From Geobacter sp. DSM 9736 (GTDB lineage: Bacteria > Desulfobacterota > Desulfuromonadia > Geobacterales > Geobacteraceae), in assembly GCF_900187405.1 (NCBI RefSeq), contig NZ_LT896716.1, positions 3,410,753 through 3,474,752 on the forward strand: a DNA stretch of 64,000 bases. The letters run 5' to 3'. The position numbers were made by a program, and so were the translations under genes. The notes under the pieces are model-generated. The model was not told where the DNA came from, searched no databases, and worked only from the letters and a program-made list of their open reading frames with translations. Numbering within the stretch: position 1 is the stretch's first letter; each line of letters opens with the position of its first letter. This document shows positions 47,698 to 54,597 of the stretch, piece after piece.

Positions 47698-48996
47698 TTA
47701 CTCGACTCGGAACCTGGAGGCGTACTCGGACAGAAGGCTCTGGATTGATGTCCGTGCTGAGTTGCCGCAGGGGCCAACTGCAACGAGATTGACATGATGC
47801 GGCGCGAAGAGAATCCTCGCCGTTTCGCATATTGCTTCAGTAGCCACCGCTGCCGCTTCGGCATGGTCCTCCTCGATGCTCCTGACAAGGTCCATTAGTT
47901 CTCCCCACCCGAACCTCACCTGCATTTCATAGGTGGAGTCCCTGCTGTAGGCAAGGTCGAAGAAATAGCCCTGCCTGATCCGGTCAAGTTCCGGCTTCGG
48001 CAACGGTTCTGACGCGAGCCGTGCCGTTTCCTTAAGCACTTCCTCCGCTGCCGTTGCTACATTCTCCGGAGCGGTTGACAGCTCTATCGCAAAGGAGCCT
48101 GTCTCCTCATAGGCTGAGATGCTGGCATCCACGGAGTAGACTATTCCGAGGCGTTCGCGCAGCGAGAGGTGCAGGCGAGAGCTTCCGCCGCCGCAGAGGA
48201 TTCTGCGGATAAGACGCGCGGCCATGAGACGTTCATCGGATCTGCGAAGGCCCCGGAATGCAATCAGCAGGTGTACCTGGCTGTCTGAATCTTCTACGAA
48301 AAGTGACTGGGGCGCGCTCTGCGTGGATATCGCCGGTGCGGCCGGTGAGGGGGGGGATCCCGCCCAGTCCTGGAATGCTTTCTCACATGCAGTAAACGCC
48401 TTTTCCACATCAAGCTTCCCGGCCATCACAATCACCGCATTCTGGGGCACATAGTGCTGCGCCATATGGCTCCGAAGGTCCATCTCATCATACCCGCTGA
48501 TACTGTCGAGATAGCCGATCGTCGGAGCCCCGAGGGGATGACCCGGCCAGAGCATCCGGCTCGCAAGGTTGTGGGTATTTATTTCCTGCCCCTGCTCATT
48601 GATGTCTTCAAGAGCTTCCTCTATGATGATCCGCTTCTCGATCTCCAGGCCCGAGAGAGTCGGGCGAAGGAGCATCGAAGAGAAGAGGTCGATGCCTTCG
48701 GCGACATGGTCTGGATGCACCCGGGAAAAATAACAGGTGCTCTCCTCGTCGGTAGAGGCGTTCACGCTGCCGCCGATGGCTTCAAAAGCCGTCTCAAGTT
48801 CCATGGTCGTCGGATAGTCGGCGGTGCCCCTGAAAAGCATGTGCTCCAGAAAATGAGACAGCCCCTCCTTTCCGGGAGGATCGTTCCGTCCTCCTACCTT
48901 GATGTAGACAGCCAGTTCGGTGCTGTGAAGGTGGGGCATTTCCACTGCGACCAGTCGAAGGCCGTTGCCCAGCAGGCGTTTATGGCAGATTGTCAT
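47698..48996 (-). CDS. M16 family zinc metallopeptidase
   Basis: A 432-residue protein. The inverted zinc motif HFLEH is near residue 47, with the downstream acidic helix around EEALEDINEQGQEI. Two M16 half-domains are visible; the second (after about residue 210) lacks the zinc motif, as expected, and contains RLHLSLRERLGIVYSVDA, which matches the R/Y pair conserved in the C-terminal half. No signal peptide is seen. Relatives are mitochondrial-processing-peptidase-like enzymes. It is read toward the transglutaminase gene. Confidence 0.93.
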   Translation of the reverse strand: MTICHKRLLGNGLRLVAVEMPHLHSTELAVYIKVGGRNDPPGKEGLSHFLEHMLFRGTADYPTTMELETAFEAIGGSVNASTDEESTCYFSRVHPDHVAEGIDLFSSMLLRPTLSGLEIEKRIIIEEALEDINEQGQEINTHNLASRMLWPGHPLGAPTIGYLDSISGYDEMDLRSHMAQHYVPQNAVIVMAGKLDVEKAFTACEKAFQDWAGSPPSPAAPAISTQSAPQSLFVEDSDSQVHLLIAFRGLRRSDERLMAARLIRRILCGGGSSRLHLSLRERLGIVYSVDASISAYEETGSFAIELSTAPENVATAAEEVLKETARLASEPLPKPELDRIRQGYFFDLAYSRDSTYEMQVRFGWGELMDLVRSIEEDHAEAAAVATEAICETARILFAPHHVNLVAVGPCGNSARTSIQSLLSEYASRFRVE

Positions 48997-49087
48997 CGGG
49001 GCTCCGTTTAGTGTGACATTTCCTGATAAGTATGACAGCTTTGGGGGATACGTGCAGTGCAGAAAGGGGTGCCGTGGTTTGCTGCTA

Positions 49088-49567
49088 CTACCATGCGGTG
49101 GACATCCCCCGATGGATCAGCCATGCGACGGTGGCGTACCGGATCGTCTTTCCGGTGAAGACCAGCACTGAAAAGTTGATGAACCGGACCTTCAATATCC
49201 CTCCTACGAGGCACATAGGGTCCCCGACTATGGGGAGCCATGAGAAGAGAAGGGACCAGGAGCCGTAGCGGGTGTACAGTTTTTCAGCCCTCTGCTGGGC
49301 GTTTTCGTCTATACGGAGGAGTTTCCGGATCATGAAGTCACCTCCCCTGAGTCCAATCCAGTAAGTGGTGCAGGCTCCCAGGTAGTTGCCGATGGAAGCC
49401 ACCGCGACGGACGCAACGGGGTCGTGCTTTTTGAGGAGCATGGTGACGAGCAGCCATTCCGAACCGAGGGGTACGAGACTCGAAGCGAGAAAGCTCAGCA
49501 GGAAGAGGGCAGGATATCCGTGTGCAACAAGCAGATCGTTCACCGGCCAAAGGTAGCGGAAGCTCAT
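49088..49567 (-). CDS. YqaA/DedA-like small membrane protein
   Basis: A 159-residue membrane protein with about four hydrophobic segments (LFLLSFLASSLVPLGSEWLLV, VASVAVASIGNYLGACTTYWIGL, LLFSWLPIVGDPMCLVGGIL, FSVLVFTGKTIRYATVAWLI). The G-x(n)-S-x-P-x-G-D pattern and the membrane re-entrant SWLPIVGDP loop are those of the VTT/DedA-type family. Homologues are implicated in membrane homeostasis and lipid flipping. Its start is only 54 bases from the divergent aro leader peptide, so the promoters must overlap. Confidence 0.82.
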   Translation of the reverse strand: MSFRYLWPVNDLLVAHGYPALFLLSFLASSLVPLGSEWLLVTMLLKKHDPVASVAVASIGNYLGACTTYWIGLRGGDFMIRKLLRIDENAQQRAEKLYTRYGSWSLLFSWLPIVGDPMCLVGGILKVRFINFSVLVFTGKTIRYATVAWLIHRGMSTAW

Positions 49568-49620
49568 TTCTTTGTCAAAAGCAAATTAGAGCTTGACAGA
49601 TAACTGCAAAAGGAGCAAAT

Positions 49621-49713
49621 ATGCACCCCATGATTAACGCCAGCTACTTTACCTTTACCGGCTTTTATTTTTGGTACGGCTTTTTTCGGCCGTCTGCCCA
49701 GGTACCGGTTTGA
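49621..49713 (+). CDS. Aromatic-rich attenuator leader peptide of the DAHP synthase gene
   Basis: A 30-codon ORF with an AAAGGAG ribosome binding site. Ten of the fourteen codons from 9 to 22 are aromatic: Tyr9, Phe10, Phe12, Phe15, Tyr16, Phe17, Trp18, Tyr19, Phe21, Phe22. The ORF ends 29 bases before an intrinsic terminator stem that precedes the first enzyme of aromatic amino acid synthesis. This is the layout of pheL/trpL-type leaders, where ribosome stalling on scarce aminoacyl-tRNAs decides between terminator and antiterminator. Unlike E. coli pheL or trpL, all three aromatic residues are read. No similarity to a named leader is claimed. The upstream promoter is not clear; a TTGACA at 49593 is too close to the ORF. 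Confidence 0.82.
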   Translation: MHPMINASYFTFTGFYFWYGFFRPSAQVPV

Positions 49714-49741
49714 GATAGGAGCTGACATACTACGAAACCGA

Positions 49742-49776
49742 AGCCGAGGGTGGACGAATCCATCCCCGGCTTTTTT
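49742..49776 (+). terminator. Attenuator terminator between leader peptide and aroF
   Basis: A 13-pair stem, AGCCGAGGGTGGA/TCCATCCCCGGCT with one mismatch and one G-T, a CGAA loop, and a T6 tract. The upstream gene is on the other strand, so its only plausible target is the aroF leader transcript. CCGAAGCCG at its 5' edge could pair with the CGGCTTTTTTCGG of the leader ORF (four bulged T) as an antiterminator. Confidence 0.8.
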
Positions 49777-49781
49777 CATTC

Positions 49782-49822
49782 ATGCTGCAAAGCATAAGGC
49801 CGGGGGGAATCTCTCCGGCCTT
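49782..49822 (+). other. Two further hairpins before aroF
   Basis: ATGCT/AGCAT with a GCAA loop (49782-49795) is followed by AAGGCCGG/CCGGCCTT (49796-49822), which can extend by four more pairs. A short T-rich stretch follows (TTTGCTGTTT). It may be a second weak terminator or a leader structure; the aroF ribosome binding site is outside it. Confidence 0.45.
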
Positions 49823-49850
49823 TGCTGTTTCGGAACCAAGGAGGAGGAGC

Positions 49851-50870
49851 ATGATCATCGTCATGAAAGCGGGAGCCGCAAAAAAAGACAGGGACGAAGT
49901 GATCAAGAGGATCAAGGAGCTGGGATACAAGCCCCACGTCATTCACGGGACAACCAGGGACGTCATCGGCGCTGTGGGGGACGAGCGTGGAAAGCTGGTC
50001 CTTCAGTCCATAGAGTCGATGCATGGGGTCGAGAATGTGGTGCCTATCCTCAAGCCGTACAAGCTTGCCTCGAAAGAGGTGAAGTTTGAGCCGAGTGTCA
50101 TTCCCGTCACGAGCTCGTTGGCTGTCGGAGGAAAGCGTCTTGTAGTGATGGCCGGTCCCTGTTCCGTGGAGAGCGAGGCGCAGATCCTGGAATCGGCGAA
50201 AGCGGTGAAGGAGGCGGGGGCGACGGTGCTTCGAGGCGGAGCGTTCAAACCGCGAACGTCTCCTTACTCATTCCAGGGGCTAGAGGAGGACGGACTGAAG
50301 CTGCTCGCAAAGGCACGTGATCTTACGGGACTTCCCGTCGTAACCGAAGTGGTGAACCCGGAAACGGCAGACCTGGTGGCTGAATATGCCGACATCCTCC
50401 AGATCGGCGCCAGAAATTCGCAGAACTTCGCCCTCCTCAAAAAAGTCGGGCAGCTCAAGAAGCCGGTCCTCCTGAAGCGAGGGATGTCCATGACCATCCA
50501 GGAGTTCCTCATGAGCGCCGAATACATCATGAGCGAAGGCAACCAGGCGGTCATTCTTTGCGAGAGGGGAATAAGGACGTTCGAGACTGCAACTAGAAAC
50601 ACCCTAGATCTCTCCGCGATACCCGTCCTCAAGGAGAAAACGCATCTGCCGGTGATCGCAGACCCTTCCCACGGTACCGGTGATTACCACTATGTTGCCG
50701 CCATGTCATGCGCCGCAGTCGCGGCAGGAGCTGACGGGCTTATCATAGAAGTGCATCCCGACCCGGAACGCGCCTCCTCCGACGGACCCCAGTCTCTTAA
50801 GCCGAAGAAATTCGCGAGCCTCATGGAAAGGCTGAGGAAAATATCCCAGGCAATGGATCGGGACCTGTAG
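49851..50870 (+). CDS. aroF: 3-deoxy-7-phosphoheptulonate (DAHP) synthase, type I-beta
   Basis: A 339-residue protein. The ATG at 49851 follows AGGAGGAGG. The first 70 residues form a ferredoxin-like (ACT-like) regulatory domain as in the Thermotoga-type enzyme, where Tyr or Phe binding controls activity. The TIM-barrel catalytic domain has [43 protein letters not shown] and DPSHGTGD, including the metal-binding Cys, His, Glu and Asp set. It condenses PEP and erythrose-4-phosphate in the first committed shikimate step. Control appears to be double: feedback through the N-terminal domain and transcription attenuation through the leader. Confidence 0.96.
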   Translation: MIIVMKAGAAKKDRDEVIKRIKELGYKPHVIHGTTRDVIGAVGDERGKLVLQSIESMHGVENVVPILKPYKLASKEVKFEPSVIPVTSSLAVGGKRLVVMAGPCSVESEAQILESAKAVKEAGATVLRGGAFKPRTSPYSFQGLEEDGLKLLAKARDLTGLPVVTEVVNPETADLVAEYADILQIGARNSQNFALLKKVGQLKKPVLLKRGMSMTIQEFLMSAEYIMSEGNQAVILCERGIRTFETATRNTLDLSAIPVLKEKTHLPVIADPSHGTGDYHYVAAMSCAAVAAGADGLIIEVHPDPERASSDGPQSLKPKKFASLMERLRKISQAMDRDL

Positions 50871-50961
50871 ACATCCTGATAATTCCATGACTCGGACGGA
50901 TCTTGATTGATGCATATAGCTCGCGGCACTAGTAAATAGGTGAAGGCGCCAAGTTAAGGGT

Positions 50962-50993
50962 GTGAGATTGATCCAGTCTGGATCATGTCTCAC
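50962..50993. other. Long perfect hairpin in the intergenic region
   Basis: GTGAGA/TCTCAC flanks a second perfect dyad, TGATCCA/TGGATCA with a GTC loop (32 bases in all). There is no T-tract. It could be an operator or a mobile palindromic repeat. The remaining 50871-51124 gap holds nothing else apart from the promoter below. Confidence 0.45.
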
Positions 50994-51067
50994 CGATTGA
51001 ACGGCAAGGTTTACGGCCATATGAGGAAATTTTCCAGTATCTGCACTTGATATGAACGCAATTTGTC

Positions 51068-51097
51068 TTGTCTCATAAGAGTATATTCACGTAAAAT
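51068..51097 (+). promoter_or_regulatory. Sigma-70 promoter for the exported hypothetical
   Basis: TTGTCT, an 18-base spacer, TAAAAT, located 27 bases before the ATG at 51125. Confidence 0.4.
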
Positions 51098-51124
51098 CCT
51101 GAAAAATTCTTATGGGAGGGTTAG

Positions 51125-51595
51125 ATGAAGCGTGTATTGATTGTGTTTGCTGTGTTTATGCTGGTCTCCGTGCCGACTCACGGTGTTGCGAAAAGTCTCT
51201 ATCTTTCCGACACCGAACTCAGGACGGAAGCGCAGCGAGGATTCGAGCAGATCCTCGATCTATGGCGTGAGGGGAAGTTCGCGGAGCTTTACGGGAGAAC
51301 TCGCGGCAGCTCGCAGTCCCGGGAAGCTTTCGCAGCCAGGCTCTCCGTAGCGCCGGTCAGGCCGGCATGCTGTTGGGAGAAGATGCAGGATGTATCCGTG
51401 CGTCTTCAGAACGACTCGACTGCTGTCGTAAAGGCCAAGCTCGGATTCGAAGGGAAGGAGGGAACCAGCTACCATACGGGCTCATTTCGCCTCGTGAAGG
51501 AAGAGGATGTCTGGTCAATATCTCGCTCGGACATCTTCAAGCTGGCGGGGGAGGGAAAAAAGAAGAATGCGCGCAGCGGCAGCCGGACCCGCTGA
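51125..51595 (+). CDS. Exported hypothetical protein
   Basis: A 156-residue protein with a clear Sec signal peptide (residues 1-22, VLIVFAVFMLVSVPTHGVAKS). The mature part has an acidic helix (DTELRTEAQRGFEQILDLWREGKF) and then a beta-rich stretch with VSVRLQNDSTAVVKAKLGFEG and SFRLVKEEDVWSISRSDIFKL, which reads like a small NTF2-like or lipocalin-like fold. Two adjacent cysteines occur (PACCWEK). No enzyme signature is visible. GGGAGGG precedes the ATG. It is followed after 47 bases by the M1 peptidase. Confidence 0.75.
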   Translation: MKRVLIVFAVFMLVSVPTHGVAKSLYLSDTELRTEAQRGFEQILDLWREGKFAELYGRTRGSSQSREAFAARLSVAPVRPACCWEKMQDVSVRLQNDSTAVVKAKLGFEGKEGTSYHTGSFRLVKEEDVWSISRSDIFKLAGEGKKKNARSGSRTR

Positions 51596-51642
51596 TATAG
51601 TCCACCTGTCCATTGCCGCTGCTTGTGTTATAACTATCTAGC

Positions 51643-53706
51643 ATGAGACGAGCATTATTCGCGACGTGGATAGCTGTTCTGGTGCTCTTCGATTCCGGCT
51701 GCCACGCGGAACCGCTGCCGATCATCCGTCAAGATATTTCAGTCGTTCTTGCTCCCTCCTCCGGACGGCTTGCGGGGGAGACGAACGTCCTCCTTGCCGG
51801 GGGGGATGTTCGAAAGATATTCTTCCGGCTTTCGCCTGCGGCGACCGTCACGTCTGTGTCGACAGGACACAAAAAGATACCCTTCTCCTTTTCCGACGGA
51901 CTCCTCACTCTCTCCGGCGTGTGGGGGACCTCCATCACGATCCGGTACGAGTGCGTGTTCAACGACCCGCTCCCGGACCGGATAATTTCCACCGAGGACC
52001 CGACATATGGCGTGCAGGCGGTCATAGCCCCCTCAGGAGTGTTTCTGGGTGACGGAGTCGGGTGGTATCCCGAGCCGGAAACGGTTCCGGGAGAGCGTAT
52101 GGTATCGGTGGACGCCCCGGAAGGCTTCGAGGCGGTGACAGCCGGTGAATGTGTTAAACGAGGTACTTCAGGCGGGCGCACCGTTTCAACATGGCGCATC
52201 ACTGCACCCCTCCCAGGCATTTCCGTCTCCGCCGGCCCGTACCGGGTTTCGGAGCGCCGTGAAACAGGCAGAACTCTCGCGGCATACTTCTACGCGGAAA
52301 ATGCTCTGCTCGCCGACCGCTACCTTGGTTCTGCGGCTGAATACCTCTCATTTTACGAAAAACTCCTCGGTCCCTATCCCTTCCCGAAATTCGCCATCGT
52401 AGAAAATTTCCTCCCCACCGGCTATGGTTTTCCCTCCTACACCCTCATCGGCAGCACCGTAATAAGGCTGCCGTTCATTCTCGGAACGAGCCTTCCCCAC
52501 GAAATCGTCCACAACTGGTGGGGAAACGGTGTCAGGGTCGATTACAGTGGCGGGAACTGGTCCGAAGGACTTGCTACCTATCTTGCTGATTATCTCCTCG
52601 AAGAAAAAAAATCGCCTGCTCTGGGCAGGGAATACCGCCTTAAGATACTTGCAGACTATGCTTCCCTCGTGTCGTCACAGGAGGATTTCCCTCTGGCACG
52701 CTTCACCGGTCGTACCGAGCCCTCTTCCCGCTCCATCGGCTACGGTAAGGCGGCTATGGTGTTCCACATGGTGAGGCGGATGATCGGCGACGATGCTTTT
52801 TATAAGGCCCTGCGGACCGTGTACCGCGAACGGGTTTTCAGGGAAGCCTCCTGGGACGATTTGATGCGGGCCTTTTCCGCCGCTTCCGGGAAGGATCTGA
52901 TTCCCTGGATGGATCAGTGGCTTAAACGTCCGGGGGGGCCGCAGATCGCTCTGCGGGAGGTGAAAGCCCGCCGTGAAGGGGATGGGTGGCTTGTAAGCGG
53001 GTTCATCGTCCAGGCGGCTGCTGCGCGTTACAAAATTTCGGTGCCCCTGCGGCTCAAGACCCGATCGGGAGATGTCGCTGCCACGGTTTACATGAGGGGC
53101 GAGAGGACGCCCTTCTTAATAGCTGCGGGAGCTGAACCGTCACGGCTGCTGCTGGACCCGGATGTCGAGCTGTTCAGGATTCTTTCCCCCGAGGAACTAC
53201 CTCCAACAGTGAACAGGATCAAAGGCTCGCGAAATTTCACTCTTGTGCGGACTGCAAGCTGCCGCGCCCGCGATGAGACGCTGCGGGACCTGCTGAGTTC
53301 ACTCGGTCAGGGTGAGGTTTCGATGGTTCGTGAGGAAAATCTTCAGTCCGATGTTTTTCGTGATCACGATATCCTATTCTGCGGAGTACCCCGAAGCGAG
53401 GAGAAGTGGCCGCTGCTTTTGCCTCAACTGACCATCGGAGCCGACGGATTCACTGCCGAAGAGAAACGTTTCGCCGGTGCCGGGGACGCGCTCTTAGCGA
53501 TCGGCAAACACCCGGTGGACCCGGGACGGACGGCCGCAGTTTTTCTGCCCATGTCACCGTCCGCTGCGGAAGCATGCGCGCTCAAGATCACCCATTACGG
53601 CAAATACAGCTACCTCGCGTTTTCGGATGGAAAAAATCGAGTGAAAGTGACGCTTCCGGTACAGGGTGGCGAAAGCGTTGTCGATCTCGGAGGGGCCGAT
53701 GAATAG
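51643..53706 (+). CDS. Exported M1-family metallopeptidase
   Basis: A 687-residue protein with an N-terminal hydrophobic segment ending in LFDSGCHAE, possibly a lipobox although Asp at -3 is atypical. A beta-rich N-terminal domain (residues 30-210) precedes the gluzincin core, with HEIVHNWWG and the downstream Glu in NWSEGLATYLADYLLEE, which gives the HExxH(x18)E zinc set. The aminopeptidase GAMEN motif is replaced by VENFLPTGYGFPSYTLIG, so substrate choice may differ from classical M1 aminopeptidases. A C-terminal domain of 220 residues follows. The 3' end overlaps the ChaN-like gene by 8 bases. Confidence 0.87.
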   Translation: MRRALFATWIAVLVLFDSGCHAEPLPIIRQDISVVLAPSSGRLAGETNVLLAGGDVRKIFFRLSPAATVTSVSTGHKKIPFSFSDGLLTLSGVWGTSITIRYECVFNDPLPDRIISTEDPTYGVQAVIAPSGVFLGDGVGWYPEPETVPGERMVSVDAPEGFEAVTAGECVKRGTSGGRTVSTWRITAPLPGISVSAGPYRVSERRETGRTLAAYFYAENALLADRYLGSAAEYLSFYEKLLGPYPFPKFAIVENFLPTGYGFPSYTLIGSTVIRLPFILGTSLPHEIVHNWWGNGVRVDYSGGNWSEGLATYLADYLLEEKKSPALGREYRLKILADYASLVSSQEDFPLARFTGRTEPSSRSIGYGKAAMVFHMVRRMIGDDAFYKALRTVYRERVFREASWDDLMRAFSAASGKDLIPWMDQWLKRPGGPQIALREVKARREGDGWLVSGFIVQAAAARYKISVPLRLKTRSGDVAATVYMRGERTPFLIAAGAEPSRLLLDPDVELFRILSPEELPPTVNRIKGSRNFTLVRTASCRARDETLRDLLSSLGQGEVSMVREENLQSDVFRDHDILFCGVPRSEEKWPLLLPQLTIGADGFTAEEKRFAGAGDALLAIGKHPVDPGRTAAVFLPMSPSAAEACALKITHYGKYSYLAFSDGKNRVKVTLPVQGGESVVDLGGADE

Positions 53707-54544
53707 TCCGCTACGGTTGGCGCTTTTGACAGCGGCCTGCCTGATCCTCATTTGCGCCGGGGCCTGTTTCAGTTCGGAGAGGGTCTTGCGGGTGAAGGAC
53801 GGTAAGGTCATCAGCTTTCAGCAGATGATAGATGACATCTCCGGGACCAGCGTGATCCTTGTCGGAGAAAATCACGACGATGAGTGGCACCACGCCCAGC
53901 AGCTGGCGGTGATCAAGGCTTTGCACGAACGGGGAGGGAAAGTGGCGGTGGGGCTGGAAATGTTCACCGCCGAGAACCAGGGGGAACTCGATCGATGGAT
54001 AAAAGGGCAGAAGGAGGAAGACGAATTCATCAGGCTTTACTACCATAACTGGAAAATGCCGTGGCCACTCTATCGCGACATACTGCTTTACGCACGCAGA
54101 AACTCCCTTCCCCTGGTAGGCCTCAATATCCCGCCAGAGGTTTCCTCCCGTGTCGCAGAAAAGGGATTCGCGTCTCTCTCTGCTGAAGAGAAACGAAGGC
54201 TCCCCCCTGAGATCACCTGCAATGTCGATCCCGCCTATATGGCTTTCATCCGTCGTGCATTCAGTGCCCACGGCCACGGCGACCTCGAATCCTTCGTCCA
54301 CTTCTGCGAAACTCAGAAGCTGTGGAACCGCTCCATGGCCTGGTACCTCCTAGGTTACCTGAAGAAGGAGCCGGCCAGGCAGGTGGTGGTGGTAACCGGG
54401 GCCGGGCATGCAGTAAAGCAGGCCGTTCCTGCGGAGCTTTCCGATCTTTCGAAGCTGAGTTATGTGGTGATCCTTCCCCAGACGGGTGAGATGCCGGTTC
54501 GACAGGTGACGGCAGAGGATGCCGACTACATTCTCCTCAAGTGA
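53699..54544 (+). CDS. ChaN-like haem-binding (DUF399-type) lipoprotein
   Basis: A 281-residue protein starting inside the end of the peptidase gene, with GGAGGGG upstream. The N-terminus is a signal peptide with a plausible lipobox (LILICAGAC). The core matches the Cofac_haem_bdg/ChaN family: VILVGENHDDEWHHAQQLAVIKAL, VGLEMF and VVVTGAGHAVKQAVP, which carry the conserved His residues. Family members bind haem and are linked to iron uptake. Translational overlap with the M1 peptidase suggests a joint periplasmic or outer-membrane role. Confidence 0.87.
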   Translation: MNSPLRLALLTAACLILICAGACFSSERVLRVKDGKVISFQQMIDDISGTSVILVGENHDDEWHHAQQLAVIKALHERGGKVAVGLEMFTAENQGELDRWIKGQKEEDEFIRLYYHNWKMPWPLYRDILLYARRNSLPLVGLNIPPEVSSRVAEKGFASLSAEEKRRLPPEITCNVDPAYMAFIRRAFSAHGHGDLESFVHFCETQKLWNRSMAWYLLGYLKKEPARQVVVVTGAGHAVKQAVPAELSDLSKLSYVVILPQTGEMPVRQVTAEDADYILLK

Positions 54545-54597
54545 AGGCCGGCGACAACGATCTTGACCCCCCCCTTCGCTTCAGGTAGTGTAAATCC

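Noticed and set aside
49593-49598. TTGACA as the -35 box of the aro leader
   Set aside because: The matching -10 would fall on the leader ATG, which removes the ribosome binding site from the transcript. The true promoter is probably further upstream and was not identified.
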